Of a DNA stretch of 64,000 bases, positions 17,128 through 26,203 are shown one piece after another. The notes beneath the pieces are model-generated. The model saw only the letters and a list, made by a program, of their open reading frames with translations. It was not told where the DNA came from and did not search any database. Numbering within the stretch: the first letter of the stretch is position 1; each line of letters starts with the position of its first letter. The DNA is from an uncultured Lachnospiraceae bacterium. GTDB taxonomy: Bacteria > Bacillota > Clostridia > Lachnospirales > Lachnospiraceae. The stretch is taken from positions 8,424 to 72,423 of the forward strand of contig USGU01000012.1 of the NCBI GenBank assembly GCA_900554415.1, written 5' to 3'. A program made the translations under genes and the position numbers.

Positions 17128-17138
17128 CAATCTAATCT

Positions 17139-17167
17139 ATTATAGCATAGTGTATTTTTACACGCAA
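17139..17167 (-). promoter_or_regulatory. pnp promoter
   Basis: Minus strand TTGCGT (17162-17167), 17-base spacer, TATAAT (17139-17144) preceded by TG, an extended -10. The predicted start near 17132 places the hairpin leader at the very 5' end of the mRNA. Confidence 0.8.
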
Positions 17168-17204
17168 GCGAAACCTATTCCAGAAAATGCAATTTCTATT
17201 TACG

Positions 17205-17246
17205 AAAAAAAGCTCTCCGGCTGCACATGACAACCGGAAAGCTTTA
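17205..17246 (-). terminator. Terminator after rpsO
   Basis: Minus strand: AAAGCTTTCCGGTTG, loop, CAGCCGGAGAGCTTT followed by TTTT. The stem of about 14 bp lies 25 bases after the rpsO stop and separates it from the pnp promoter. Confidence 0.9.
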
Positions 17247-17271
17247 TATACATTTTCACGAAATACGCGAA

Positions 17272-17538
17272 TTACTTTCTTAATCCTAATTTTTCGATTA
17301 ATGCACGGTATCTTTCGATATCGTTTTTCTTTAAGTATGCAAGAAGTCCTCTTCTCTGTCCTACCATCTTAAGAAGTCCTCTTCTTGAGTGATGATCCTT
17401 TGGATTAGCTTTGAAATGATCTGTTAAATCATTGATTCTTGCTGTAAGGATTGCAATCTGAACTTCTGGAGAACCTGTATCTCCTGCTGTTCTTCCGTAA
17501 GTTTTGATGATTTCTTCTTTCATTTCTTTTGTTACCAT
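17272..17538 (-). CDS. rpsO: 30S ribosomal protein S15
   Basis: S15 binds 16S rRNA early in assembly of the small subunit. The 88-residue length is exact for the family. Characteristic motifs are [15 protein letters not shown] (about 21-35), [16 protein letters not shown] (36-51) and the C-terminal [13 protein letters not shown]. It precedes pnp, an order shared with many bacteria, and has its own promoter, a foldable leader and a terminator. Confidence 0.98.
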   Translation of the reverse strand: MVTKEMKEEIIKTYGRTAGDTGSPEVQIAILTARINDLTDHFKANPKDHHSRRGLLKMVGQRRGLLAYLKKNDIERYRALIEKLGLRK

Positions 17539-17570
17539 TTTAGTTACCTCCTAAATTCTATTAATTGCCA

Positions 17571-17610
17571 AGTATTAAGCAAGGGTTGGAGATTCCATTT
17601 GCCGAACACT
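17571..17610 (-). ncRNA. Candidate S15 autoregulatory leader
   Basis: The 5' leader of rpsO can fold as nested helices in the minus-strand transcript: AGTGTT/AATACT outside, GCAA/TTGC inside, and TGG/CCA at the tip. It lies between the promoter and the ribosome site (GGAGG). S15 represses its own translation through leader RNA in several bacterial groups. No close match to a known leader class could be verified here. Confidence 0.45.
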
Positions 17611-17628
17611 GGTTTTACATACTCATAT

Positions 17629-17658
17629 AAAATAGCATATTTCTTAATCTTTTGTCAA
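17629..17658 (-). promoter_or_regulatory. rpsO promoter
   Basis: Minus strand TTGACA (17653-17658), an 18-base spacer, then TATTTT (17629-17634). The perfect -35 lies just after the end of ribF, so rpsO is transcribed separately from the infB operon. No terminator was seen after ribF. Confidence 0.75.
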
Positions 17659-17701
17659 CAACAATTTTATGTGCATAATGAAATTATATTATGAAAAGAT
17701 T

Positions 17702-18625
17702 CTATTTAAAATAGTTTCTTGCATAATCAATATCTGTATCAATCTGTGCTTTTAATTCTATGATAGATTCAAATTTCTTCTCAGGACGCTTATAATGCAG
17801 AAGCTGTGTTTTCACTTCTTTTCCATAGGCATTTTCGTCATAGTCAAAAAGAAATGTTTCAATGAGCATCCGGTGTTCCTCGGTGACGGTGGGCTTGAAT
17901 CCCACATTGCCAAGGCCGTGATAGAGCTGTCCATCTACTATGGTATTCGTCATATAGACGCCCTTTGGCGGCAGCATTTTTTCATCTGATGGATGTACAT
18001 TCAGTGTTGGAAAACCAAGGGTTCTGCCAAGCTGTTTTCCATGCTCCACTCTTCCGCTTATGGTATAAGGATATCCAAGCATCTGATTTACATTCTCCAT
18101 ATTTCCTTTTTCCAGTTCTTCCCGGATGTAAGTGCTGCTTATCTCCCGGTCGCCAAACATTTCTTTCGATACAACAGTAAGCTCGTAACCATATTTTTCT
18201 GCATAGGCAGCAAGCATGGCTGCATCTCCTTTTTTCTCATGTCCAAAGCGGAAATCCGTGCCTACTACAATATATTTTACGTGAAAGGTCTGTACCAGAA
18301 TCTTTTCAATAAAATCTTCGGCTGTCATGGTAGAAATCTGTTCATCAAAAGGACACTCTACCAATACATCTACCATTTTCTCCAGACGCTCTCTGCGTTC
18401 TTCGTTTGTCGTAATGCCTTTGCGGGTTAATCCTTTTTTCTGAAAAAATGGGTTCATGTCAAATGCAAACACAATGGTTTTCACCTGAAATCTGTCTTTC
18501 TTCTCACAAATTTCCTGAATCAGTTTCTGATGTCCTCTGTGCAGACCATCAAATTTACCGAGAGTAACTGCACTCGGTCTGTCGCAATGATAAGATTGAA
18601 TTTCCCTGATATAATCCATTTTCAT
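17702..18625 (-). CDS. ribF: Bifunctional riboflavin kinase / FAD synthetase
   Basis: RibF phosphorylates riboflavin to FMN and adenylates FMN to FAD. The 307 residues comprise an N-terminal nucleotidyltransferase domain with LGKFDGLHRGHQKLI (about 22-36) and FRFGHEKKGD. The C-terminal kinase domain has GRTLGFPTLNV and PPKGVYMTN. An in-frame ATG two codons downstream of the chosen start is also usable. It is the last gene of the rimP-nusA-infB operon, 11 bases after truB. Confidence 0.96.
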   Translation of the reverse strand: MKMDYIREIQSYHCDRPSAVTLGKFDGLHRGHQKLIQEICEKKDRFQVKTIVFAFDMNPFFQKKGLTRKGITTNEERRERLEKMVDVLVECPFDEQISTMTAEDFIEKILVQTFHVKYIVVGTDFRFGHEKKGDAAMLAAYAEKYGYELTVVSKEMFGDREISSTYIREELEKGNMENVNQMLGYPYTISGRVEHGKQLGRTLGFPTLNVHPSDEKMLPPKGVYMTNTIVDGQLYHGLGNVGFKPTVTEEHRMLIETFLFDYDENAYGKEVKTQLLHYKRPEKKFESIIELKAQIDTDIDYARNYFK

Positions 18626-18636
18626 CCTCTTTATTT

Positions 18637-19572
18637 CTACTGTTCTCTGCCGTCAAAAAACATGCGGACAATTTTAAAATCATCGGTTTCCTGACGATAT
18701 TCGTAAATGGCAATAAAGCTGCCATCTTCTCCGTAAACGCGCACCCGTTCATCTCCTGTAAATTCAACATGCTCTGTCGAATCCGGTATGACTGCCTTTA
18801 TATCTTTCTTTCGAAATCCATTTCCATTGCATACTGCACGGGCTGCTTCTGCGGTCAGCGTAACCGCTTTTAGATTTCCAAACATTTTGTCAATCGGAAT
18901 TATGATTTCATCTAAAGTCTGTTCTTTGAAATGGGTCTCTACATCGGAAAGCTTTAGGCTGTCTTCTATAGTAAATCGTTCCACCTGAGTACGGAGTAAG
19001 GATTCCATGCAGCCACCGCAATTCAGCTTCACGCCAATATCATGGCAGAGTGTCCGGATATAAGTTCCCTTGGAGCATTTGACTTCCATGCGCACTCGCG
19101 GAAGATTGATTTCTTTTATCACACTCTGATAAATGGTGACTCTACGTGGTTTTCGCTCTACTTCTTTTCCTTCTCTTGCAAGCTCATACAGCTTCTTTCC
19201 ATTTACCTTTAATGCAGAATACATCGGCGGAATCTGGTCATATTCCCCTACAAAAGATAAGATAGCCTCTCTCACCATTTCTTCTGTCAAAGCTTCGGTA
19301 CTGTGTTCTTCCAGAATCTGACCGGAAATGTCCTGCGTGTCAGTTACCTGTCCAAGAAGCAGGACAGCCTCATAGGTTTTATCCTTATCGGTCAGCATAT
19401 CACAAAGCTTTGTGGCTTTCCCGAGACATACCGGCAGAACACCTTCTGCATCCGGGTCCAGTGTGCCCGTGTGTCCAATCTTTTTCTGCTTTAAGATTCC
19501 GCGCAGTTTTGCGACCACGTCATGTGAAGTGAATCCTTTTTCTTTATAAATATTTATCACGCCATGAATCAT
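18637..19572 (-). CDS. truB: tRNA pseudouridine-55 synthase TruB
   Basis: TruB converts uridine 55 of the tRNA T-loop to pseudouridine. The product is about 311 residues and starts MIHGVINIYKEKGFTSHDVV. It has the catalytic aspartate motif GHTGTLDPDAEGVLPV (about 35-50), and further conserved segments YDQIPPMYSALKVNGKKLY and KGTYIRTLCHDIG follow. I use the ATG at 19572; the open frame begins 45 codons earlier, inside nrnA, and that part has no family character. Its place after nrnA and before ribF is typical. Confidence 0.96.
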   Translation of the reverse strand: MIHGVINIYKEKGFTSHDVVAKLRGILKQKKIGHTGTLDPDAEGVLPVCLGKATKLCDMLTDKDKTYEAVLLLGQVTDTQDISGQILEEHSTEALTEEMVREAILSFVGEYDQIPPMYSALKVNGKKLYELAREGKEVERKPRRVTIYQSVIKEINLPRVRMEVKCSKGTYIRTLCHDIGVKLNCGGCMESLLRTQVERFTIEDSLKLSDVETHFKEQTLDEIIIPIDKMFGNLKAVTLTAEAARAVCNGNGFRKKDIKAVIPDSTEHVEFTGDERVRVYGEDGSFIAIYEYRQETDDFKIVRMFFDGREQ

Positions 19573-19589
19573 AGCTTTCGGATTCCTTT

Positions 19590-20555
19590 CTATTTTCCAA
19601 GCTGCTCCAGAGCGGCAGCTTTTACTTTCTCTAAAATTTCTGCAAAGGTTCCTCTCATACCAAATCCGGCAGCCCGCGCATGACCGCCACCGCCAAATGT
19701 CTGGCAAAGTCTGCTTACATCTACCGCCTCAGTAGAACGAAGGCTGACTTTATAGAACCCTTTTTCCAGTTCATACATAAACACTGCCAAATCTGCACCT
19801 TTTGTCAGTTTGAGCTGATTCACAATGCCGTCTAACTGTTTTGGCTGAACCTGATACTCAGCCATCTGCTCCAGATTCACATAAGAAGCAACGCCTCTGC
19901 CTTTCAGAAACTGAATGGCATTTACCAGTGCATAGCCCATTATCTGATTCTGGGCAAAGGTTTTCTCATCAAAAGTCTCTGTTATGATTTTCGTGAAAGG
20001 AATCCCTTTTCCCATCAAATCGGCAGCCGCACACATGGTAGACGGATGGGTGCATGAGTGACGGAATACTCCCGTATCGTGGACAATGCCCACATAGAGA
20101 CATTCTGCGATTTCTTCGGAAATCTGGTCTGAACCAAGCAGATGATATACCAGTTCACATGTGGAGCTTGCTTCTGGCTCTATATAGTTTTCCGTTGCAA
20201 ATGCCTGATTGCTTACATGATGGTCAATACAGAAGGATGTCTTTGCACGTTCAAAAAGAGGAGCCGAAAATCCAAGCCGCTGTGCATCTCCGCAATCCAG
20301 CAGAATAAACAGGTCATATACCTTATCTACCGGGATTTCATGAAGAATGTCTTCCGAACCCTTCAAAAAATGAAATACATCTGGAATAGATTCCAGATAA
20401 ACATGAATCTGTTTATCTGGAAAATGTTTTTTTAGATATAAGTAAACTCCAAGGCAGGAACCCACGCAATCCCCATCTGGTCTGACATGGCCGCCGATGG
20501 CAATCGTTTCTGCCGATTTCACCATTTCTGTCAACATACTATTCTTCCTCGTCAT
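19590..20555 (-). CDS. nrnA: DHH family nanoRNase / pAp phosphatase NrnA
   Basis: NrnA degrades short oligoribonucleotides and dephosphorylates 3',5'-pAp, ending RNA decay. The 321 residues show the DHH metal motifs GHVRPDGDCVGS (about 18-29), LLDCGDAQRLG and IDHHVS. The C-terminal DHHA1 RNA-binding motif GGGGHARAAGFG is also present. It overlaps rbfA by 17 bases. The family is firm; the balance between the two activities is inferred. Confidence 0.93.
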   Translation of the reverse strand: MTRKNSMLTEMVKSAETIAIGGHVRPDGDCVGSCLGVYLYLKKHFPDKQIHVYLESIPDVFHFLKGSEDILHEIPVDKVYDLFILLDCGDAQRLGFSAPLFERAKTSFCIDHHVSNQAFATENYIEPEASSTCELVYHLLGSDQISEEIAECLYVGIVHDTGVFRHSCTHPSTMCAAADLMGKGIPFTKIITETFDEKTFAQNQIMGYALVNAIQFLKGRGVASYVNLEQMAEYQVQPKQLDGIVNQLKLTKGADLAVFMYELEKGFYKVSLRSTEAVDVSRLCQTFGGGGHARAAGFGMRGTFAEILEKVKAAALEQLGK

Positions 20556-20913
20556 CTTTAATATCCTTAGTTACCTCTGATATTTTCTTTGACATCATAA
20601 CGCCATATTCAATGGACTGATCCAATACAAATTTGATTTCCGGAGTATTACGCATATTTAAGGTATGTGCAAGTTCTCTGCGGATATATCCCTCTGCGTT
20701 TTGCAGGCCTTTTACCGTGTTCTGCTGTGCTTCTTCATCACCAAGTACACTGATATAGGCTTTGCAGGTCTTTAAGTCCGGGGCAACTTCCACGGATACA
20801 ACGGAAGTCATTGGTGCTACGCGGGGGTCTTTAATTCCCCCACGGATAATATTGCTTAATTCACGCTGCACTTCTGTGTTGACGCGTGTATTTTTAATAC
20901 TGTTTTTTCTCAT
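20539..20913 (-). CDS. rbfA: 30S ribosome-binding factor RbfA
   Basis: RbfA helps 16S rRNA 5'-end maturation and cold adaptation. The product is about 124 residues with the conserved KH-like fold: ISNIIRG-type helix (LSNIIRGGIKDPRV, about 17-30), KTCKAYISVLGDEE and ELAHTLNMRNTPEIKF. The ATG at 20913 has GGAGAG ten bases upstream, while upstream ATG codons lack a ribosome site. It follows infB by 59 bases and overlaps nrnA. Confidence 0.95.
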   Translation of the reverse strand: MRKNSIKNTRVNTEVQRELSNIIRGGIKDPRVAPMTSVVSVEVAPDLKTCKAYISVLGDEEAQQNTVKGLQNAEGYIRRELAHTLNMRNTPEIKFVLDQSIEYGVMMSKKISEVTKDIKDDEEE

Positions 20914-20972
20914 ACTGATACTGCTCTCCATTTCACCTGTGGATGTAAACAGGAACATCTTGAAAATCCAAA

Positions 20973-23744
20973 TTATCTTGGAATTTCAACCATCTTGAAG
21001 GCTTCTACCATATCGCCTTCCTTTACATCATTAAATCGTTCGAATACACATCCACATTCATATCCTGTTTTTGCTTCTTTTACGTCATCTTTGAAACGTT
21101 TCAGGGAAGCAAGTTTTCCGTCATAAATAACGATTCCATCACGGGTGATACGAACATTACTGTCTCGCTCAATGACACCATCCAGTACGTAAGAACCTGC
21201 GATGGTTCCAACACCAGATGCCTTGAATGTCTGACGTACTTCTGCATGACCGAGAATCTTCTCTTCGTACACTGGTTCCAGCATACCCTTCATGGCAGCC
21301 TGCACATCTTCAATTGCATTGTAAATAACACGGTACAGACGCATATCAACACCTTCGCGTTCTGCAGTTTCTTTTGCAGTTGCATCCGGGCGGACATTGA
21401 ATCCGATAATAATCGCATTGGATGCTGCTGCAAGTGTAACGTCAGATTCGTTGATTGCACCTACACCACCGTGGATAATCTTTACAACAACCTCGTCGTT
21501 GGAAAGTTTTACCAGACTCTGTTTGATTGCTTCTACTGAACCTTGAACATCTGCTTTTACGATAATACCAAGTTCTTTCAGATTGCCTTCCTGAATCTGG
21601 TTAAACAAATCATCCAGAGACATTTTGGACTTGGTTTCTTCCAGCATTTTCACACGACCCTGTCTGATAAAGGTATCTGCAAAGCTGCGGGCTTCTTTTT
21701 CATTTCCACATCCGACAAATACTTCACCTGCATTTGGTACATCATTTAATCCAAGGATTTCTACCGGAGTAGATGGACCTGCTTCTTTTACACGGCGTCC
21801 CTTATCATCCATCATGGCACGTACTTTACCATAAGCAGAACCTGCTGCGATCGGGTCTCCCACACGAAGGGTTCCCTTCTGTACAAGTACAGTAGCAACT
21901 GGTCCTTTTCCCTTATCCAGTTCTGCCTCAATGACAAGACCTCTTGCGCGACGGTTTGGATTTGCCTTCAGCTCATCCATTTCTGCAGTCAGAAGAATCA
22001 TTTCCATCAGTTCGTCGATACCTTCCCCTGTCTTAGCTGAAACAGGTACAAATATCGTGCTTCCGCCCCAGTCTTCTGCAACCAGTTCGTATTCTGTAAG
22101 TTCCTGTTTTACACGGTCTACATTTGCAGCCGGTTTATCAATTTTATTGACCGCTACGATGATATCGATTCCTGCGGCTTTTGCATGGTTGATGGCTTCT
22201 ACTGTCTGTGGCATAACACCATCATCAGCAGCTACCACAAGGATTGCGATATCCGTAGAGCTTGCACCACGCATACGCATTGCGGTGAAGGCTTCATGTC
22301 CAGGTGTATCAAGGAAAGTAATCTTCTCTCCATTAACTTCTACTACAGAAGCACCGATATGCTGTGTGATTCCACCTGCTTCTCCTGCAATTACGTGTGT
22401 ATTACGGATGGCATCCAGAAGAGAAGTTTTACCATGGTCAACGTGACCCATTACGCAGACTACTGGTGGACGTTTCTTCATTTTCTTTTCGTCTTCTTCA
22501 TCCTCACGGAGAAGTTCTTCAATTACGTCTACCACTTCTTCTTTTTCGCAGAGCACCTCAAATTCCATTGCGATTTCTTCTGCTGTATCGAAATCTACTT
22601 CCTGATTGACAGTTACGATTTTGCCCTGCATAAAGAGTTTCTTTACAATGACAGATGGCTGGATCTTCATCTTATCTGCCAGTTCCTGAATGGTCAGCTT
22701 CTCAGGAATGGTAATCTGCTTAATCTGTTCTTCCACAACTTCTTTCTTTGGCTGTGGTTTTTCTAATTTTGGCTGAGGCACATTATTCTTGCCCTTCTTG
22801 CCCTTTGGCATGCCGTCTTCATTGGCATTGCTCTTGTTATAATCTTTCTTTTTGTTGCTGTGAGCATCCTTTGTTTTTGAACGGCTTGGTTTCTGCTCTG
22901 AAATAGCCGGAGCAGGGATGGCCGGACTGGATTTCTTTCGGTCATCTCTGCGGTTATCTCTGGAATCTCTGTCCTTGTCGAACTCTCTGTCCTTATCAAA
23001 GTCACGATTCTTATTAAAGCCACGGTTCTGACTGAAATCACGGTCTTTATTAAAGTCTCTGCCGCCGTCATTTCTACGGTTCTGGAAGCCTTCTCTTCTT
23101 CCGTCATTTCTACCATCGTTTGGACGGTTCTGGCGCTGTTCACCATTATTTCTGCCGCCATCGTTTCTGCGGTTCTGGAAGTTTTCTCTTCTTCCATCAT
23201 TTCTGTTATCTCTATTATCTCTGTTATCCCTGCTATCATTTCTTCCATCAAAAGAACGCTGACGCTGCTCCCCATTCTGAGGGCGGCTGCCCTGCATGCG
23301 GTTTCCCTGCACGCGGTTATTCTGACGGAATTCACCACTGTGTTCAGTATTACGTTCCCCATTGCCCTGTGGACGGCCATTTTGAGAACGGCCGTTCTGA
23401 CGCTGCTCGCCATTTCCCTGAGAGCGGCTGCCCTGCATGCGGTTTCCCTGCTGGCGGTTGCCTTGTTTTCCACCATTTTGTGTGTTCTGTGGACGGAATA
23501 CCTGAACAATATTTTTCTTCTTTTCTTCCTTTGCAGGTGCTTCTTTTGCTGTGGTTTCTTTTGATACGTTTTCTTTTACCGGTCTTTCTTTTGCCGGAGC
23601 AGCTTTTACTTCTTTTATCTGTTCTTCGGAAAGAGTACTCATATGACTTGCAACTTCAATGCCTTTTTCTTTTAAAAGACCAAGCATTTCTTTGTTCGTC
23701 TTATTCATTTCTTTCGCCAGTTCATATACTCTTAATTTTGACAT
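20973..23744 (-). CDS. infB: Translation initiation factor IF-2
   Basis: IF-2 is the GTPase that places initiator tRNA on the ribosome. The 923-residue protein has an N-terminal IF2N domain ([14 protein letters not shown]). A very long disordered region rich in Asn, Arg, Gln, Gly and Asp (about 90-290) follows, then a second IF2N domain. The G domain has [14 protein letters not shown] near 433, DTPGHEAF and NKIDKP. C-terminal domains end with [17 protein letters not shown]. Internal tandem repeats in the disordered part create long false frames in other phases. It follows ylxQ by six bases. Confidence 0.97.
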   Translation of the reverse strand: MSKLRVYELAKEMNKTNKEMLGLLKEKGIEVASHMSTLSEEQIKEVKAAPAKERPVKENVSKETTAKEAPAKEEKKKNIVQVFRPQNTQNGGKQGNRQQGNRMQGSRSQGNGEQRQNGRSQNGRPQGNGERNTEHSGEFRQNNRVQGNRMQGSRPQNGEQRQRSFDGRNDSRDNRDNRDNRNDGRRENFQNRRNDGGRNNGEQRQNRPNDGRNDGRREGFQNRRNDGGRDFNKDRDFSQNRGFNKNRDFDKDREFDKDRDSRDNRRDDRKKSSPAIPAPAISEQKPSRSKTKDAHSNKKKDYNKSNANEDGMPKGKKGKNNVPQPKLEKPQPKKEVVEEQIKQITIPEKLTIQELADKMKIQPSVIVKKLFMQGKIVTVNQEVDFDTAEEIAMEFEVLCEKEEVVDVIEELLREDEEDEKKMKKRPPVVCVMGHVDHGKTSLLDAIRNTHVIAGEAGGITQHIGASVVEVNGEKITFLDTPGHEAFTAMRMRGASSTDIAILVVAADDGVMPQTVEAINHAKAAGIDIIVAVNKIDKPAANVDRVKQELTEYELVAEDWGGSTIFVPVSAKTGEGIDELMEMILLTAEMDELKANPNRRARGLVIEAELDKGKGPVATVLVQKGTLRVGDPIAAGSAYGKVRAMMDDKGRRVKEAGPSTPVEILGLNDVPNAGEVFVGCGNEKEARSFADTFIRQGRVKMLEETKSKMSLDDLFNQIQEGNLKELGIIVKADVQGSVEAIKQSLVKLSNDEVVVKIIHGGVGAINESDVTLAAASNAIIIGFNVRPDATAKETAEREGVDMRLYRVIYNAIEDVQAAMKGMLEPVYEEKILGHAEVRQTFKASGVGTIAGSYVLDGVIERDSNVRITRDGIVIYDGKLASLKRFKDDVKEAKTGYECGCVFERFNDVKEGDMVEAFKMVEIPR

Positions 23745-23750
23745 TAATAA

Positions 23751-24089
23751 CTACCTCCCTATGCAATTCGTGTTTTCTTCTGCGTCCAAATGTTTCCTGA
23801 TTCCGTCTGCAAATCCTGTGTCTGTGACAGCAAGTGTTGCCCGGAACTCTTTTCCCATTGCATGCCCCAAGGTATCTTTATCTCCATAAAAATAAATTGG
23901 CACTTTATAAAAGTCACACATGTTTTGAAATTTCTTTTTCGTGTTATCTGATGCATCTGCTGCTACGATAACCAGCTGGGCAGTTCCATCCTTCACTGCA
24001 TTCTCCGTCTGGAACTCTCCGCTCTTTGTCTTTCCGGCTTTGGTAGCCAGACCAACCATTGACAATGCTCTATTCAACATCAAGTTCAT
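23751..24089 (-). CDS. ylxQ: L7Ae-like RNA-binding protein YlxQ
   Basis: YlxQ is a kink-turn RNA-binding relative of ribosomal protein L7Ae. The product is about 112 residues with ALSMVGLATKAGKTKSG (about 8-24), the L7Ae-type LVIVAADASDNTKKKF and a C-terminal VTDTGFADGIRKHL. The start is taken as the ATG at 24089, four bases after AAGGAG; another ATG lies three codons on. It overlaps ylxR by 20 bases and precedes infB, its universal neighbour in Firmicutes. Confidence 0.88.
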   Translation of the reverse strand: MNLMLNRALSMVGLATKAGKTKSGEFQTENAVKDGTAQLVIVAADASDNTKKKFQNMCDFYKVPIYFYGDKDTLGHAMGKEFRATLAVTDTGFADGIRKHLDAEENTNCIGR

Positions 24090-24348
24090 CCAGCTCCTTT
24101 TCCAGTTTTTCATATACTTCTTTCGGAATTGACTGTTTGAAAGAACGTTCTAAACCTTTGCTCTGAATCGCCTTCTGCAGACAATCTTTTGAAAAACAAA
24201 GATATGCGCCTCTGCCGTTCTTTCTTCCTGTCGCATCCAGTACAAATTCATTCTCTGCGGTTTTCAAAACACGAAGCAGCTCTTTTTTATTTTTCATCTG
24301 CTGGCATCCTACACACTTACGCATAGGAATTTTCTTTGTAATACTCAA
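24070..24348 (-). CDS. ylxR: YlxR family RNA-binding protein
   Basis: The 92-residue DUF448 protein has the family signature RKCVGCQQMKNKKELLRVL (about 9-27) and the conserved GRGAYLC segment (about 45-51). Work in Bacillus and Clostridioides links YlxR (RnpM) to RNase P and RNA binding. It lies between nusA (14 bases upstream) and ylxQ, with which it overlaps. Confidence 0.92.
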   Translation of the reverse strand: MSITKKIPMRKCVGCQQMKNKKELLRVLKTAENEFVLDATGRKNGRGAYLCFSKDCLQKAIQSKGLERSFKQSIPKEVYEKLEKELDELDVE

Positions 24349-24362
24349 ACAATCACTCCTAT

Positions 24363-25526
24363 TTATTCTTCATATAAGTCTAAATCTAAATCAGTATCTG
24401 CATAGTCTTCTGAGAAATCTTCTGCATAATTTTCCTGGTATTCTTCTGTCTCATTTCCCATATCCATGTAATTTGCAGGAAGTTCACCTGATTCGATTGC
24501 CTGCGTTTCACTCTTGATGTCAATCTTATATCCGGTCAGACGGGCTGCAAGTCTTGCATTCTGTCCTTCTTTACCGATTGCAAGGGATAACTGATAATCA
24601 GGAACAATTACGCTTGCTGTCTTTTCATCCGGGTCAGCCATGACAGAAATTACTTTTGCAGGACTGAGTGCATTTTCAATCAAAAGAGCAGGGTTTTCAT
24701 TCCAGTTGATAATGTCAATCTTTTCTCCACGGAGTTCTTTTACGATTGCATTGACTCTCGCGCCATTCATACCAACGCATGCGCCTACCGGGTCAACATC
24801 CGGGTCATTGGACCATACTGCAATCTTTGTACGGGAACCGGCTTCTCTTGCAATGCTCTTAATCTCTACGATACCGTCTTTTACTTCTGTAACTTCAGCT
24901 TCAAACAAGCGTTTTACCAGTTCTGGATGTGTTCTGGAAACCAAAATCTTTGGTCCCTTTGTTGTATTCTTTACTTCTACAACGTATAATTTGATACGTT
25001 CTGTCGGCTCAAATACTTCACCCTTTACCTGTTCATTTTCTGTAAGCATTGCATCTGCTTTTCCAAGGTTGATACTGATATTCTTTCCAACGTAACGCTG
25101 TACCACACCTGTTACAATGTCTTTTTCTTTTTCGAAATACTGATCATATACTACCTTACGTTCTTCTTCACGAATTTTCTGGAGGATCAGGTTCTTTGCA
25201 TTCTGTGTTGCAATTCGTCCAAAGGATTTGGATTCAACCGGAATCTGAACAGTATCACCGATTTCATTTGCAGGATTCATCATCTTTGCATTGGTAAGGC
25301 TGATTTCTTCTACCGGGTCTTCTACTGTCTCTACTACTTTCTTTTCCTGGATCAGTTTGTAGTCGCAGTTTTCACGGTCCATGATCACCTTAATATTATC
25401 TGCTTTTCCAAAATGATTCTTACATGCGTTAATTAATGAATTTTCAATTGCATCAAGCAAGGTTTCCTTGCTGATGTCTTTTTCTTCTTCCAGAATATTG
25501 AGCGCTTCTAATAATTCCGTATTCAT
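24363..25526 (-). CDS. nusA: Transcription termination/antitermination factor NusA
   Basis: NusA binds RNA polymerase and modulates pausing, termination and antitermination. The 387 residues comprise an N-terminal polymerase-binding domain (to about 130), an S1 domain ([20 protein letters not shown]), and KH1 and KH2 domains ([19 protein letters not shown] and [17 protein letters not shown]). There is a short acidic tail ([13 protein letters not shown]) but no E. coli-type acidic repeats, as is normal in Firmicutes. It lies second in the operon behind rimP, whose leader contains a terminator hairpin. Confidence 0.97.
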   Translation of the reverse strand: MNTELLEALNILEEEKDISKETLLDAIENSLINACKNHFGKADNIKVIMDRENCDYKLIQEKKVVETVEDPVEEISLTNAKMMNPANEIGDTVQIPVESKSFGRIATQNAKNLILQKIREEERKVVYDQYFEKEKDIVTGVVQRYVGKNISINLGKADAMLTENEQVKGEVFEPTERIKLYVVEVKNTTKGPKILVSRTHPELVKRLFEAEVTEVKDGIVEIKSIAREAGSRTKIAVWSNDPDVDPVGACVGMNGARVNAIVKELRGEKIDIINWNENPALLIENALSPAKVISVMADPDEKTASVIVPDYQLSLAIGKEGQNARLAARLTGYKIDIKSETQAIESGELPANYMDMGNETEEYQENYAEDFSEDYADTDLDLDLYEE

Positions 25527-25547
25527 TTTTCTGTTTCCTCCTGTCTT

Positions 25548-26015
25548 TTAAAAATCAAATGCTAAACGAACAAGTGCAATTTCACTTCTGTCGAACTGCT
25601 TCGTTTCTCCATCTTCATACTCAATGGTAATGGTATCTTTATCATACTCCTTCAGGATTCCGATAAATTCTTTTTGTCTGTCGATTGCCCGGTATGTCCG
25701 AATCTCAATTTCCTCTCCGATACTTCTTGCAAAATCTTTTTCTTTCTTTAATGGTCTGCCAAGCCCCGGTGAGCTTACTTCCAGAATGTAGGCATCTTCG
25801 ATAAAATCCTGTGCATCCAGAATGTCAGAAAGTTCTCTGCTGACTGTCTCGCAGTCGTTGATCATAATACCACCCGGCTTATCAATGTAGGCACGGAGAT
25901 ACCAGCTGCTTCCTTCTTTTACATATTCTACATCCCAAAGTTCGAAACCATACTTCTCCATAATCGGAAGCAGAATGGCTTCTGTTTTCTGTTCGTATAC
26001 TTCTTTTTTTGACAA
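25548..26015 (-). CDS. rimP: Ribosome maturation factor RimP
   Basis: RimP assists 30S assembly. The 155-residue product has the two-domain family layout, with VEYVKEGSSWYLRAYIDKPGG split over about residues 29-50 and LEVSSPGLGRPLKK (about 82-95). The start codon is TTG at 26015, fixed by GGAGG nine bases upstream; no ATG or GTG start fits the family. It is the first gene of the nine-gene operon ending at ribF. Confidence 0.94.
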   Translation of the reverse strand: MSKKEVYEQKTEAILLPIMEKYGFELWDVEYVKEGSSWYLRAYIDKPGGIMINDCETVSRELSDILDAQDFIEDAYILEVSSPGLGRPLKKEKDFARSIGEEIEIRTYRAIDRQKEFIGILKEYDKDTITIEYEDGETKQFDRSEIALVRLAFDF

Positions 26016-26084
26016 TACGCTTCCTCCATTTCACATATCGGGCTATGCAGTTCTTTGTTATTTTCAACACTTGCATTTAATCTA

Positions 26085-26116
26085 TAAAAAAGAGTGAACT
26101 TTCGTTCACTCTTTGC
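26085..26116 (-). terminator. Intrinsic terminator in the rimP leader
   Basis: Minus strand: AAAGAGTGAAC, loop GAAA, GTTCACTCTTT followed by TTT. The 11-bp perfect stem lies about 90 bases downstream of the parC stop and about 20 bases downstream of the predicted rimP start of transcription. It can end parEC messages and also attenuate the rimP-nusA operon. Confidence 0.85.
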
Positions 26117-26141
26117 CCAAAACTTTATGCTACCATATAAT

Positions 26142-26169
26142 ATTATAGCACTATTTTCAGTAAAATCAA
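26142..26169 (-). promoter_or_regulatory. rimP-nusA-infB operon promoter
   Basis: Minus strand TTGATT (26164-26169), 16-base spacer, TATAAT (26142-26147) with an upstream TG. It lies between parC and the leader terminator, giving a leader of about 120 bases. Confidence 0.75.
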
Positions 26170-26203
26170 GTCTTTTTATCATTATTTCGGCCTGTTTTCC
26201 ATC

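Noticed and set aside
23120..23800. 226-residue plus-strand frame and a 248-residue minus-strand frame (22763-23509) in infB
   Set aside because: Both are other-phase shadows of the repetitive, GC-patterned IF-2 linker; they lack ribosome sites and family character.
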